In this document: piece after piece, positions 40,791 through 50,216 of the stretch
Layout: each line of letters opens with the position of its first letter
Position numbering within the stretch: position 1 is the first letter of the stretch
DNA from: an uncultured Clostridia bacterium
GTDB taxonomy: Bacteria; Bacillota; Clostridia; Christensenellales; Pumilibacteraceae
DNA length: 56,572 nucleotides
Direction of reading: 5' to 3'
Assembly (NCBI GenBank): GCA_947178255.1
Contig: CAMWXP010000007.1
Coordinates: 1-56,572, forward strand
Made by a program: the position numbers and the translations under genes
Notes under the pieces: generated by a model
What the model was told of the DNA's origin: nothing
Seen by the model: the letters and a program-made list of their open reading frames with translations, nothing else
Database searches by the model: none

Positions 40791-42065
40791 CTACCTCAAA
40801 ATATCGGTGCCCAAGAACTCTTGCAATACCTTAGGCACTGTGACCGAGCCGTCTTTGTTTTGGTTTTGCTCGACGATTGCGGGAAGCACGCGCGAGGTGG
40901 CAAGTCCGGAACCGTTGAGCGTATGCACGTAGCCGATTTTGCCGTCCGCACCGCGGTAGCGGGTCATATTGCGCCGCGCCTGATAATCGTTGGCATTAGA
41001 CACCGAGCTGACCTCTTTGTAAATACCCATGGACGGAATCCAGATTTCTATGTCGTAGGTGCGAGCCATAGACGCCGAGCAGTCGCCCGCGGCAAGCTTG
41101 CTCAGTCTGTAATGAAGTCCAAGACCCTCGACAAGCGCGCACGCCTTGTTTACAAGCTCCTCAAACGCCGCCTTGCTTTGGTCGGGCGTAGTCACCTGCA
41201 CCATCTCAACCTTGTTGAACTGGTGTCCGCGAATCATGCCGCGCTCCTCGGCGCGGTACGAACCCGCTTCTTTGCGGTAGCACGGAGTGTAAGCAAACAG
41301 CTTTTTGGGCAGCTCGCTCTCCTGCAAAATTTCGCCGCGGTAAAGGTTGACAAGCGCGGTTTCCGCCGTAGGCAGCATAAACCTGCGCGCCGCGCCGCCC
41401 TCTGCCGTTTCTACGCGGTAAACGTCGTCCTCGAACTTGGGGAACTGCCCCGCGCCCAGTCCGCATTCGTAATTGAGCATGTGCGGCGGCAAAATAAAGT
41501 TGTAGCCGTCCGCAGTGTGCGTTTTGATAAAGTAATTGATAAGCGCCCATTCGAGCAACGCGCCGCGGCCTGTGTACAGCCACGAACCGTTGCCCGCAAG
41601 CTTTACGCCGCGCTCGTAGTCGATAAGATGCAAGCTTTCGCAAAGCTCCACGTGGTTTTTGATCGGGAAGTCGAATTCGGGCTTTTTGCCCCAAACCTTG
41701 ACCACCGCATTATTCTCCTTGCCGCCCGCAACTACGTCCTCGTCGGGAAGATTGGGAAGGCAAAGTAACAGGTTCTTAAGCTCGTCCTCGACGGCTTTGA
41801 GCTGTTCGTCGTTGCCCGCAATCTCGTCGCCCAGCTCGCGCATTTTTGCGAATATGGGCTGAACGTCCTTACCCTCTTTTTTGAGCCGAGGAATGTCCGC
41901 GCTCACCTTGTTCTTTTCGGCTTTGAGCGCTTCGGTCTTGCCGATAATGTCGCGCCGTTTGCCATCGAGCGCGAGTATAGCCTTTAAGTCGGCGTCACAG
42001 CCGCGCTTGCCCAGCGCCGCCGCCACACCGTCCGGATTGTTGCGTATAAGGTTGATATCTATCAT
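40791..42065 (-). CDS. serS: Seryl-tRNA synthetase
   Basis: 424 aa class II synthetase. The N-terminal coiled-coil arm (~25-105) is followed by catalytic motifs 2 and 3 (CYRKEAGSYRAEERGMIRGHQF in two blocks; GSGLATSRVLPAIVE). It charges tRNA-Ser and tRNA-Sec. The start at 42065 is chosen because homologues begin MIDINLIRNNPD and AAAGGA lies 7 nt upstream. It has its own promoter and no T-box. Confidence 0.97.
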   Translation of the reverse strand: MIDINLIRNNPDGVAAALGKRGCDADLKAILALDGKRRDIIGKTEALKAEKNKVSADIPRLKKEGKDVQPIFAKMRELGDEIAGNDEQLKAVEDELKNLLLCLPNLPDEDVVAGGKENNAVVKVWGKKPEFDFPIKNHVELCESLHLIDYERGVKLAGNGSWLYTGRGALLEWALINYFIKTHTADGYNFILPPHMLNYECGLGAGQFPKFEDDVYRVETAEGGAARRFMLPTAETALVNLYRGEILQESELPKKLFAYTPCYRKEAGSYRAEERGMIRGHQFNKVEMVQVTTPDQSKAAFEELVNKACALVEGLGLHYRLSKLAAGDCSASMARTYDIEIWIPSMGIYKEVSSVSNANDYQARRNMTRYRGADGKIGYVHTLNGSGLATSRVLPAIVEQNQNKDGSVTVPKVLQEFLGTDILR

Positions 42066-42115
42066 GTGTTCGTCCTTTGGCTCGGTTGATTTTTTATCCA
42101 AGCTCTACCAACTAC

Positions 42116-42144
42116 ATTATAACATTGAAAGATGATAAAAGCAA
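42116..42144 (-). promoter_or_regulatory. Promoter of serS
   Basis: TTGCTT (42144-42139), 17-nt spacer, TATAAT (42121-42116); leader about 45 nt. Confidence 0.85.
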
Positions 42145-42174
42145 CAATATGCGCAAATTTATCGGCTATATTTT

Positions 42175-43803
42175 TTACAAATCCTGTTGCTTACGCCGCC
42201 TGAATTTAAACAGATGCGTTACTTCCGATTTTATATTTATCGCGCCGGTAAGGAGTATTCCCAAAGCGTATATGATTACAAACGCCGCAGCGGCGATTAT
42301 TATTTGCCAAAGATACGGAATAAACGAATTTTTCAGCGCCACCGTTATTCCCCAAAACGCCAAAGCGCCGAGCGCAGTAAATACGAGCGGCTTGACAAAC
42401 GCGTTTTTTATTTCCGCGCCGATATGCAGCCGTTTAGCCGCACAGCGCATAGACAGTGTTGCCGCAACGGCGTAGCACAATGTTGTGGCAAACGCCGCGC
42501 CGGTAATGCCGAATGCGCGCACGGTAAACGGCGTGAGTCCCACCTTGAAGCACGCGCCGATAAGCAGGTTGATAACAGGCTTGTGCGCCTTGTTGTAGCC
42601 TTGTAGCACCGCCGTTGAAAGCTGTAATATCCCCACGTAAAAAACCGACATAGCCTGTACGCGTAGCAGCTGTGCCGCAAGCGCCAGCTGGTCGGCGGTC
42701 AAGCCCTTGCGGTACAGCACGTTGCACACGTGCTCGGGAAAGACCAAAAACACAGCCGTAATGGGGATAACAAACAGCATTATCCATTTTGCCGCACTCC
42801 TTGTAGGCGCCGCCGCGTCCTCGTTTTTTTCCACGGCGCGAGTGATAGTCGGCAAAAAAGCGATAGCCACCGACAGCACGACCACCGTCGGCATATTGAT
42901 GAGCGTGCCGACCGGACCGACAAAAAGTCCGAACATTGCGGTAGCGCTTTCCCGCCCCGCGCCGCCGTGCATAAGCAGGTTGATTACAAGCACCGAATCT
43001 ATCATTTGCGTTATAGGCAAAACGAGCGCGCCCAGCGTAACCGACAGCGCAAACGAGAACAATTCTTTTAGTATGGTCTTATCGGCTACAGGCGGCGCGA
43101 CGGACAGTTCTTCCGATATTTCTGTGGCAAGCGCGGGCACTCTGCTAAGCTGCACCCGCCTTTTACCCGACACGCCGTAGCGAATACATAAGTACAGCAA
43201 TGCGGTAAGCTCGCTTGCCGACACGCCTACAAGCGCACCCGCCACCGCGTACCTAACGCCGTACGGCATTAGCATTTTACTCAAATACAATCCCATAACA
43301 AGCTTGATTATTTGCTCGATAAGCTGGCTTATCCCGCTGGGAAGAGTTTGACACTTACCTTGAAAATACCCGCGCAAAACGTTTATGCCGCTCGCAAACA
43401 AAAGCGACGGACACAGCGCAAGGTACGCCAGTCCCGCTTCGGTATTGCCCTGCACGCCCGATATTACATTACGAAGCACCGCCATCCCCGCCGTACAAAC
43501 GACCGACGTAACCAGCAGCGGCACGATAGCTATTTTGATCGTTCGCTTAGCCGCGCCATCGTTGCCGAGCGCCGTGTACTTTGCCACCACGCGCGACACC
43601 GCGCCCGACATTCCGCTACCGCAAAACGCCAGCAGCACGGTGTACAGCGGAAAGACCATTTGGTACAAACCCATGCCCTCCGCGCCGACAATGTTCGTGA
43701 GCGGCACTCTGTACAGCGCGCCTATAAGCTTTGCTATCATTCCCATCACGGCAAGCGCAACCGCGCTCCTGCCGAACGACTTTGCTGTGTACTCTTTTTT
43801 CAC
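42175..43803 (-). CDS. MOP-superfamily lipid flippase, SpoVB/MurJ-like
   Basis: 542 aa with about 14 membrane helices. The opening (SAVALAVMGMIAKLIGALYR, VPLTNIVGAEGMGLYQM) is that of the SpoVB/YtgP branch. These proteins flip lipid II or other lipid-linked precursors; SpoVB serves spore cortex synthesis, YtgP vegetative wall. Which role applies here cannot be told, although spoIIID in the window allows the spore one. The start is GTG at 43803 with no evident Shine-Dalgarno. Confidence 0.87.
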   Translation of the reverse strand: MKKEYTAKSFGRSAVALAVMGMIAKLIGALYRVPLTNIVGAEGMGLYQMVFPLYTVLLAFCGSGMSGAVSRVVAKYTALGNDGAAKRTIKIAIVPLLVTSVVCTAGMAVLRNVISGVQGNTEAGLAYLALCPSLLFASGINVLRGYFQGKCQTLPSGISQLIEQIIKLVMGLYLSKMLMPYGVRYAVAGALVGVSASELTALLYLCIRYGVSGKRRVQLSRVPALATEISEELSVAPPVADKTILKELFSFALSVTLGALVLPITQMIDSVLVINLLMHGGAGRESATAMFGLFVGPVGTLINMPTVVVLSVAIAFLPTITRAVEKNEDAAAPTRSAAKWIMLFVIPITAVFLVFPEHVCNVLYRKGLTADQLALAAQLLRVQAMSVFYVGILQLSTAVLQGYNKAHKPVINLLIGACFKVGLTPFTVRAFGITGAAFATTLCYAVAATLSMRCAAKRLHIGAEIKNAFVKPLVFTALGALAFWGITVALKNSFIPYLWQIIIAAAAFVIIYALGILLTGAINIKSEVTHLFKFRRRKQQDL

Positions 43804-43830
43804 ATATGTAGTATGATTAAATTATGAATA

Positions 43831-43860
43831 CTTAATTCTTAATTCCGAATTCATAATTAT
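43831..43860. repeat. AATTCCGAATT-type repeat, copy 4, abutting the mntP stop
   Basis: CTTAATTCTTAATTCCGAAT, then TCATAATTAT, directly after the mntP stop codon (43863-43861). Confidence 0.7.
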
Positions 43861-44481
43861 TTAAAACGGCAAACTGTAATATGCACCTACAACTATTTTT
43901 ACGCCTATCAGCAACAGAACCACGCCGCCGACAATCGTGGCGACGCTCGCCTTCTTTTTGAACAGCGCGCCCACCTTTGTGCCTAAAAATACGCCGGCGG
44001 TGGAAATGGAAAACGTGGTTATTCCGATAAGTATCACGCAAACCCATGCCCAAAGCTGAACGGAGGTAAAGCCGTCCAGCATGGCGTTTAGGCTGAATCC
44101 GACCGCAAGCGCGTCGATGGATGTTGCTACACCCTGCACAAGCAATTCCACGTATGAGAATTTCTTTTCTTCTACTGTCTTTTCTTCCTTGCTTATTAAG
44201 TCGCGAATGCCGTCTACAATCATTTTGCCGCCGATAATGACAAGCAGTCCGAATGCTATCCAATGGTCGAACGAGTCGATTAAATCAAGGCACACAAGCC
44301 CGACGTAAAAGCCTATAATCGGCATCACCGCTTGGAACAACCCGAAGGTTGTCGGTATAAGCATGCGCTTTTTATTGCTAATCCCGCGGTAAATCATGCC
44401 ATCGCAAATTGACACAGCCAAAGCGTCCATCGATAGCGACACGCCGATTAATAATACCGAAACAATCAAGCTCCAAATCAT
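43861..44481 (-). CDS. mntP: Manganese efflux pump MntP
   Basis: 206 aa with six membrane helices in two homologous halves. Each half has the family motif with the metal-binding aspartate: SMDALAVSICDG and TSIDALAVGFSLN. It exports Mn2+ from the cytoplasm. No yybP-ykoY manganese riboswitch is visible upstream. GAGGAA precedes the ATG. Confidence 0.93.
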   Translation of the reverse strand: MIWSLIVSVLLIGVSLSMDALAVSICDGMIYRGISNKKRMLIPTTFGLFQAVMPIIGFYVGLVCLDLIDSFDHWIAFGLLVIIGGKMIVDGIRDLISKEEKTVEEKKFSYVELLVQGVATSIDALAVGFSLNAMLDGFTSVQLWAWVCVILIGITTFSISTAGVFLGTKVGALFKKKASVATIVGGVVLLLIGVKIVVGAYYSLPF

Positions 44482-44553
44482 TACTATTCCTCGTTGTAAA
44501 AACCTTTATCTTATTACGAGTGTACCGCACATATATCCATGCATAACACTTAC

Positions 44554-44590
44554 AAAAAAAATTCGAGCCGATAAATAAACCGACTCGAAT
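44554..44590 (-). terminator. Terminator of the ferredoxin gene
   Basis: ATTCGAG(C/T)CG stem with one mismatch, 10-nt loop, followed on the minus strand by eight T. It lies 18 bp past the ferredoxin stop. Confidence 0.88.
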
Positions 44591-44608
44591 ATTTTTACGA
44601 AAATTACC

Positions 44609-44776
44609 TTATTCGGTAATAGCGCCCGTCGGGCATTCACCCTCGCACGCGCCGCAGTCAATGCATACGTCCGCATCCACTACGTACTTGCCGTCGCCCT
44701 CGCTGATAGCGTTTACGGGGCAAGCCGCCGCGCAAGCGCCGCACGCTACGCATTCATCGGAAATTTTGTGTGCCAT
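44609..44776 (-). CDS. 2[4Fe-4S] ferredoxin
   Basis: 55 aa clostridial-type ferredoxin. Two motifs, CVACGACAAACP and CIDCGACEGECP, hold eight cysteines. It is the likely low-potential electron carrier for hydrogenases and radical SAM enzymes. Shine-Dalgarno GGAGGT, 6 nt before ATG. Flanked by its own promoter and terminator, so monocistronic. Confidence 0.96.
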   Translation of the reverse strand: MAHKISDECVACGACAAACPVNAISEGDGKYVVDADVCIDCGACEGECPTGAITE

Positions 44777-44804
44777 GGTACAACCTCCATAAATTTATAG
44801 GGTA

Positions 44805-44833
44805 ATTATAGCACAAACCGCGAAACTTGTCAA
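44805..44833 (-). promoter_or_regulatory. Promoter of the ferredoxin gene
   Basis: TTGACA (44833-44828), 17-nt spacer, TATAAT (44810-44805). Confidence 0.93.
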
Positions 44834-44873
44834 CGCCAAAAAATTATTTTTGCGGTTAGCAACTGCGAACAAT

Positions 44874-46091
44874 TTAGTTATCGCCATTGGGCGAAGGATT
44901 GCCGTTTTGCGGTTTTTGTCCGCCGCCGTTGGGGGTCTGCCCGTCCTGCGGTTTGCCGCCGCCGCGCTTGTTGCGGTTGAACTTGTGCTTTTTCTTTTTG
45001 CCACCGCCGTTATTTTGGTTGCCCGCTTGATTGTTATTGTTCTGATTATTGTTGTTGTTATTATTCTTGTCGGGACGGTCTTGTTTGTTGCCGTTACCCT
45101 CGGGACGACTGCCGTTGTTATTTTTGTTTTGACCGTTACCGCCGTCACGACGATTTTTGTTTTTGCCGTGTTTATGCCCGCCGTTGTTTTGGTTATTGTT
45201 TTGATTGTTGTTACGGTCACGTTCGGGCGGCGGCTCCAAGCCTTCCATATCATGTTGAGGCGGCGAAACTTTATCCTTGTTTTCGTATTTCAGCTCGTCA
45301 AGCGTGTATTCCACAAACTCGAAGTTGTCATCGTCGCCCACGCGCAAGCGCACCTTTTCGGTGAGCGGCGTTACCGATACAACGGTACCGCGCCTGCCGT
45401 CCGGACAACTCACCCACGACCCGACTTTGGGACTGCGGCGGGCAACGTCCTCGTACGTTTTGTTTTCGTACGACAGGCAGCACAAAAGCCGTCCGCACAT
45501 ACCGTTTATCTTGTTGGGCGTGAGCGCAAGATTTTGATTTTTAGCCATCTTAATGGAAACGTGTTCGTTGTCCGACTCGAACCTGCCGCAGCAGCACGGC
45601 ATTCCGCACGCGCCCAGCGAGCCGATAAGCTTGCATTCCTCGCGCGCGCCGATTTGCCGCAAATCAATACGCATATGGAACGCCGAAGCGAGGTCGCGCA
45701 CAAGCTCGCGGAAGTCTACGCGTTGCTCGGCGGTAAAGTACAGCACAAGCTTGCTGTGGTCTACTGTAAATTCGCAGTCCACAATTTTCATGTCCAGCCC
45801 GCGTGCCGCAACCTTTTGCTTGGCGGTGGCTATAATCTCCTGCTTTTGCTTTTCGTCGGCGGAAGCCGCTTCGAGATCACTGTCCGTTGCAATGCGCAAA
45901 ACGCCTTTAAGCGGCGCAACAATCTTTTCCTCCGGCACTTCGGTGACCGGCAATATAACCGTGGCAAGCTCCACGCCGCGCTGGGTTTCCACCACTATCT
46001 TTGCGCCCTTAACGTACTCCTCGCCTTCCGTAGGCGCAAAGTAGTACATTCTGGGCGAAGTGCGGAACCTGACCCCTATCACTTTCGGCAT
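44874..46091 (-). CDS. ricT: RicT/YaaT (PSP1-domain) protein with long Asn/Gly/Lys-rich tail
   Basis: 405 aa. Residues ~1-275 are the PSP1/RicT core, with the conserved cysteines in GACGMPCCCGRF and MCGRLLCCLSYE that hold Fe-S clusters in the RicAFT (Y-)complex. In Bacillus this complex assists RNase Y in mRNA maturation and affects sporulation. The last ~125 residues are a disordered tail dominated by Asn, Gly, Lys and Gln, absent from typical homologues. The start overlaps holB by 13 nt and has GGAGGT upstream. It closes the greA operon. Confidence 0.93.
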   Translation of the reverse strand: MPKVIGVRFRTSPRMYYFAPTEGEEYVKGAKIVVETQRGVELATVILPVTEVPEEKIVAPLKGVLRIATDSDLEAASADEKQKQEIIATAKQKVAARGLDMKIVDCEFTVDHSKLVLYFTAEQRVDFRELVRDLASAFHMRIDLRQIGAREECKLIGSLGACGMPCCCGRFESDNEHVSIKMAKNQNLALTPNKINGMCGRLLCCLSYENKTYEDVARRSPKVGSWVSCPDGRRGTVVSVTPLTEKVRLRVGDDDNFEFVEYTLDELKYENKDKVSPPQHDMEGLEPPPERDRNNNQNNNQNNGGHKHGKNKNRRDGGNGQNKNNNGSRPEGNGNKQDRPDKNNNNNNNQNNNNQAGNQNNGGGKKKKHKFNRNKRGGGKPQDGQTPNGGGQKPQNGNPSPNGDN

Positions 46092-47065
46092 TGTGCTTTT
46101 ACCTCCATAATCTTTAATATAAGTGTGTCCATAACCGCCTGAGGCATACAGTTGGCGGCATTGTGCTTTTTGGCTTCGCGCACGGCCTCGGCGGCAAGCG
46201 CGGCCGAATGAGCTGTGTACCCGCCCGAAATTTCTACAATATCTTTACCGTCGAAAACGGTGTCCACGCCTATACAGTATCTCGCAATATCGTTGAGCAA
46301 ATACTCTACCACGCCGAGCAGCGCGTCTACTTTGTCGCGCGACAGCTTTTCGTAAACGGCGGCCGCGTGCGCAAACATCTTACTGCCCGTCGATAATAGC
46401 AACAGTTTTTTTGCTGTGGCGTACGTGTCGGCAAAACCCGCGTCGGCTAGTATGCGCTCGGCGGTACCCAAATTTCCGCGGCTAGCCTGCGCGGCGAGTT
46501 TCACTTCTGCCGACCCCGCTTTGTGGAACTTACCAAGCTCGCGCTCCACCACCGCTATATCGAACGGCGGCAGCTCTATCTTATTACAACGCGATTCCAC
46601 CGTAGGCAACAGTTTGCCGCTCGAACACAAGATAAAGCACACGCGCGGCGGTGGTTCTTCCAGCGATTTAAGCAGTTTGTTTTGGCAAATCTCGCTCATG
46701 CTCTCGGCATTTTCTATGATGTATACCTTGTTTTTCAGCTCGAACGGCGTAAGGTACAGCGAGTCCAAAATTTCTTTTATGTCTTCCACCGAAATGGCGT
46801 AGCGCTTGCTTTTTTCCCCGCCCGATTTGGCCTTGCTCTTTTTGTCGTCATTGGGGCGCGGGTATACAATTATGTCCGCATGCTCGTCAAACGCTTGCTT
46901 ATCGCTAATTCCGCATAACCTTGCCGCGACAATGCGCGACAGGACTTTAAGTCCTTCGTCATCCTCGCCGCTCAAAAGTATTGCTGAAGCGTCCGAGTTT
47001 ATATTTTTTACGCAGTCCAATTCCGCATAAAGGTATGAATATTTTTTTAAACCGCTTTCAATCAT
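46079..47065 (-). CDS. holB: DNA polymerase III delta' subunit
   Basis: 328 aa clamp-loader subunit. SLEEPPPRVCFIL and ESRCNKIELPPF match the AAA+ core, without a functional Walker A, as expected for delta'. The start at 47065 forms an ATGA overlap with tmk; an upstream ATG is rejected. Neighbours tmk and ricT reproduce the Bacillus tmk-yaaQ-yaaR-holB-yaaT order, minus yaaQ and yaaR. Confidence 0.92.
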   Translation of the reverse strand: MIESGLKKYSYLYAELDCVKNINSDASAILLSGEDDEGLKVLSRIVAARLCGISDKQAFDEHADIIVYPRPNDDKKSKAKSGGEKSKRYAISVEDIKEILDSLYLTPFELKNKVYIIENAESMSEICQNKLLKSLEEPPPRVCFILCSSGKLLPTVESRCNKIELPPFDIAVVERELGKFHKAGSAEVKLAAQASRGNLGTAERILADAGFADTYATAKKLLLLSTGSKMFAHAAAVYEKLSRDKVDALLGVVEYLLNDIARYCIGVDTVFDGKDIVEISGGYTAHSAALAAEAVREAKKHNAANCMPQAVMDTLILKIMEVKAQCRK

Positions 47066-47673
47066 AGTATGGCGCTGACCGCCTGCCAAATCTTAGCGGC
47101 GGACTGTTCCTTAGTGCCCGATACGTCTATTGCCGTAAGCTCGCCGTCCGCACACATCTGCTTGAAGCCGTAGTACACGCGGTTGAAAAATTCCAAGCTT
47201 TCCCGTTCCAGCCTGTCCGCCTTGTCGGCGCCGCCCTTGCGCGCAAATCCCGCTTCGGGCGTGATGTCCAAGAATAATCCCAAATCTATTTTGAGCGGCT
47301 CGATTGTTATTTGATTGACCCGACGGACAAAATTCAAATCCAATCCCCGTGCGTAGCCTTGGTACGCCAGCGAGGAATATATAAACCTGTCGCATACGAC
47401 AATCTTGCCGCTGTCCAACGCGGGAAAAATAACCTTGTTCAAATGATCGCGCCGCGCAGCCGAATACAAATACAGCTCGGCTACCGCGTCGGGCGAAAAT
47501 GCGGGATCCAACAGCAAACCGCGTATAGCCTCGGCAAGCTTGGCTCCGCCCGGCTCGCGCGTAAGTATGGCGGAATGTCCCGCCGCATTAAGCGCTTCGG
47601 TAAGCAAAGCACACTGCCTGCTTTTGCCGGCGCCTTCCACGCCTTCTATAACTATAAACTTGCCGTTGCTCAT
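47062..47673 (-). CDS. tmk: Thymidylate kinase
   Basis: 203 aa. P-loop EGVEGAGKS, TREPGG, and DRFIYSSLAYQG. It phosphorylates dTMP to dTDP. The start overlaps the upstream PLP-enzyme stop (ATGA) and the stop overlaps holB (ATGA). Confidence 0.97.
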   Translation of the reverse strand: MSNGKFIVIEGVEGAGKSRQCALLTEALNAAGHSAILTREPGGAKLAEAIRGLLLDPAFSPDAVAELYLYSAARRDHLNKVIFPALDSGKIVVCDRFIYSSLAYQGYARGLDLNFVRRVNQITIEPLKIDLGLFLDITPEAGFARKGGADKADRLERESLEFFNRVYYGFKQMCADGELTAIDVSGTKEQSAAKIWQAVSAIL

Positions 47674-48686
47674 TTTATCTCCCTGATCCCGCCGTGTAAC
47701 GCCTCGCTCAGTAACGATACTTGCTTGGGCGTGTCCTCTGCGGTAAGTATGAATACTATATATTTGTCAGTCACAAGCTCGGAATATACGCCGCGTGCGC
47801 TAAGCGCATTATTGAGCTTTGTCGGCGATACTTCGAGCCTTGTACAGTCCAGCACAAGCCTTGTAAAATCGTCGTTATTCAAAAACGGAAATTCCGTCTT
47901 GATGTCGGTTACAGCGCCGTACAGCCGCTCATATGCCGCGGCGGTAGACTTATCCGCCGCTTGGCTTACCGCGCCGTCTATCGTGGCGTACAATAGATAT
48001 GACGGGCTTGTAGAGCCCATAATATCCACGCTGTCACGCAAACGCACACTGTTATCGTCAGTCAGATTATCCAAAAGCAATGCCGACTGCGTGAGCGCAC
48101 TGAGCGTTTTGTGAGTGGACACGTTGCATATATCGGCAATCGGCGCAACGCTTTTTGGAAGCCTGTCCGAAAACCCGAAGTGCGCACCGTGCGCGCTGTC
48201 CGCAATAAACAGCAAACCGCGCTTTTTGCAATAATCGGCAATACCGTCTACGTCGGCACAAAACCCGAAGTACGTGGGCGTTGTAACGACCACCGCTTGA
48301 GTGTCCTTGGTGAGCGCGCCGTCGATTTGCTTTACGGTAAGCGGACGAATACTACCGCGTTCCCCCGCCGTTACGCACTGCTTGCCCGATAGCTTAAAGC
48401 CGTCGAACACAGAGCGGTGCGAATTAATATCGACTACGGCGTTGGCGCCCGAATAGAATATCGAAGCCTTTACGCCCTGCGAGCTACCGCCGCAAAGATA
48501 GTGCGCGTGCCGCGCGCCGTAAATATTAGCCGCGCGCTTTTCGGCATCGTGCACAAACTCGGCGGGAAAGCTCCCGTCCGAAAGCTCGGTCAAATCGAAT
48601 TCGAAAACCACACCCTTATGCCCGGGAGTGTGAAACCGTAGCCTATCGCCCTCCGCGGCTTTTCTTAATTGATTGCCTAAACTCAA
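47670..48686 (-). CDS. Shortened Orn/Lys/Arg decarboxylase-family PLP protein (YaaO-like)
   Basis: 338 aa. FHTPGHKG near the N-terminus, D in ADSAHGAH, and PLP lysine in VSTHKTLSALTQ. In Bacillus yaaO precedes tmk as here, but YaaO and relatives have about 480 aa; the C-terminal domain is missing. It may decarboxylate a basic amino acid or have another PLP role. The start is TTG, overlapping the lysS stop as TTGA; no other plausible start exists. Confidence 0.85.
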   Translation of the reverse strand: MSLGNQLRKAAEGDRLRFHTPGHKGVVFEFDLTELSDGSFPAEFVHDAEKRAANIYGARHAHYLCGGSSQGVKASIFYSGANAVVDINSHRSVFDGFKLSGKQCVTAGERGSIRPLTVKQIDGALTKDTQAVVVTTPTYFGFCADVDGIADYCKKRGLLFIADSAHGAHFGFSDRLPKSVAPIADICNVSTHKTLSALTQSALLLDNLTDDNSVRLRDSVDIMGSTSPSYLLYATIDGAVSQAADKSTAAAYERLYGAVTDIKTEFPFLNNDDFTRLVLDCTRLEVSPTKLNNALSARGVYSELVTDKYIVFILTAEDTPKQVSLLSEALHGGIREIK

Positions 48687-50179
48687 TTTTTTCTCGGTTT
48701 CATTGTGGGGAATAAAATAACATCCCTAATCGAGACACTATCGGTCAAAAGCATAATCATTCTGTCGATGCCTATGCCGAGACCGCCCGTGGGAGGCATG
48801 CCGTATTCCAGCGCTTCCACAAAATCGTCGTCGGCGGCCTGCGCTTCCTCATCACCCTTCTTTTGCATTGCGCGCTGAGTTTCGAACCGCTTGGCTTGGT
48901 CGATGGGATCGTTAAGCTCGGAGTACGCGTTGCCGCCCTCCCAGCCGTTGATAAAGAACTCGAAGCGGTAAGTAAGCCCGTTGCCGTCCTTTTTGGCAAG
49001 CGGCGAAATCTCGATGGGATAGCCTGTGACAAACGTAGGCTGAATAAGCGTGCTTTCCACAAGCTTGTCAAACGCAACGTACATGCATTCGGCTGCGTTC
49101 TTGTCGCCCTCGGGGTCGAGTCCCAAACGTTTGAGTTCGGCTTGCGCCTGCTCTTTGGTAAGCGCCATAAAGTCCACGCCAACCGTTTCCTTAACGATAT
49201 CGCGCATAGTGACGCGCCTCCACGGCGTGGAAATGTCTATTTCCTTGCCTTGGTAGGTTATTTTATTGCCCAGCCCGATTGCGTGCGCCGCCGCGAGGTA
49301 AATATCCTCGGTGCGCTTCATCATGTCCTCGTAGTTGCCGTATGCTTGATACAGCTCCATCATGGTGAACTCTGGGTTGTGCTTGATATCCATGCCCTCG
49401 TTGCGGAAGTTTCTGCCAAGCTCGTACACGCGTTCCAAACCGCCGACTATAAGCCGTTTAAGATACAGCTCGGGCGCAATGCGCATGTACATATCGAGGT
49501 CGAGGGTGTTGTGGTGCGTTATAAACGGACGCGCCGCAGCGCCGCCCGCTACCGTATTGAGTATGGGCGTTTCCACTTCCAAAAATCCGTCGGCGTCGAG
49601 ATAGCTGCGGATAGCCGTAATTATCTTGCTGCGCTTGATAAACGTGTCCTTAACCTCGGTGTTTACAATGAGGTCGAGGTAACGCTTGCGGTAACGGATA
49701 TCGTTGTCTTTAAGTCCATGCCACTTTTCGGGCAGTGGCGTAAGCGATTTGGAAAGAAGGGTAAGCTGCTTTACGGCAACCGACACCTCGCCGCGGTGGG
49801 TAACGAAAACCTCGCCCGTGACGCCTATAATATCGCCTATATCTATTTGCTTTTTGAATCCGTCGTAAGCTTCGAGCCCAAGGTTGTCCGACTTAACGTA
49901 AATCTGGATTTGCCCCGACCTGTCGAGCACGTGCCCAAAGCTCGCCTTGCCCATAACGCGCTTGCTCATAAGCCTGCCCGCTATGGTGACGGTCTTACCC
50001 TCTTGCGGGTTTGCTGTCACGTCGGCGGCGTGCGTATCTACGGGGAATTCGGTAATTTTAAATGGGTCGGCGTTCGCGTCGCAAAGCGCTTGCAGCTTAG
50101 CAAGCCGCACGGCCTTCAACGCGTCAATGTCCTGGTCTTCTACGCCGTTGTTATTTTGATTATTGTTCTGTTCTGCCAT
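48683..50179 (-). CDS. lysS: Lysyl-tRNA synthetase, class II
   Basis: 498 aa. OB-fold anticodon-binding domain (~55-165), then class II motifs: FLEVETPIL, RNFRNEGMDIKHNPEFTMME (motif 2, split here), and GLGIGIDRMIMLLT (motif 3). The N-terminus has an Asn/Gln-rich stretch (EQNNNQNNNG). It is second in the greA operon. No T-box. Confidence 0.97.
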   Translation of the reverse strand: MAEQNNNQNNNGVEDQDIDALKAVRLAKLQALCDANADPFKITEFPVDTHAADVTANPQEGKTVTIAGRLMSKRVMGKASFGHVLDRSGQIQIYVKSDNLGLEAYDGFKKQIDIGDIIGVTGEVFVTHRGEVSVAVKQLTLLSKSLTPLPEKWHGLKDNDIRYRKRYLDLIVNTEVKDTFIKRSKIITAIRSYLDADGFLEVETPILNTVAGGAAARPFITHHNTLDLDMYMRIAPELYLKRLIVGGLERVYELGRNFRNEGMDIKHNPEFTMMELYQAYGNYEDMMKRTEDIYLAAAHAIGLGNKITYQGKEIDISTPWRRVTMRDIVKETVGVDFMALTKEQAQAELKRLGLDPEGDKNAAECMYVAFDKLVESTLIQPTFVTGYPIEISPLAKKDGNGLTYRFEFFINGWEGGNAYSELNDPIDQAKRFETQRAMQKKGDEEAQAADDDFVEALEYGMPPTGGLGIGIDRMIMLLTDSVSIRDVILFPTMKPRKN

Positions 50180-50216
50180 AATCCTTTGCCTTTTGGTATG
50201 TGATTAAATCGTTAAA

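Noticed and set aside
44482..44553. Manganese riboswitch before mntP
   Set aside because: The leader is too short and lacks the conserved yybP-ykoY core.
44850..46142. 430-aa plus-strand reading frame opposite ricT
   Set aside because: It is the mirror of a clear RicT gene whose Asn-rich codons leave the other strand open; no promoter or family match.
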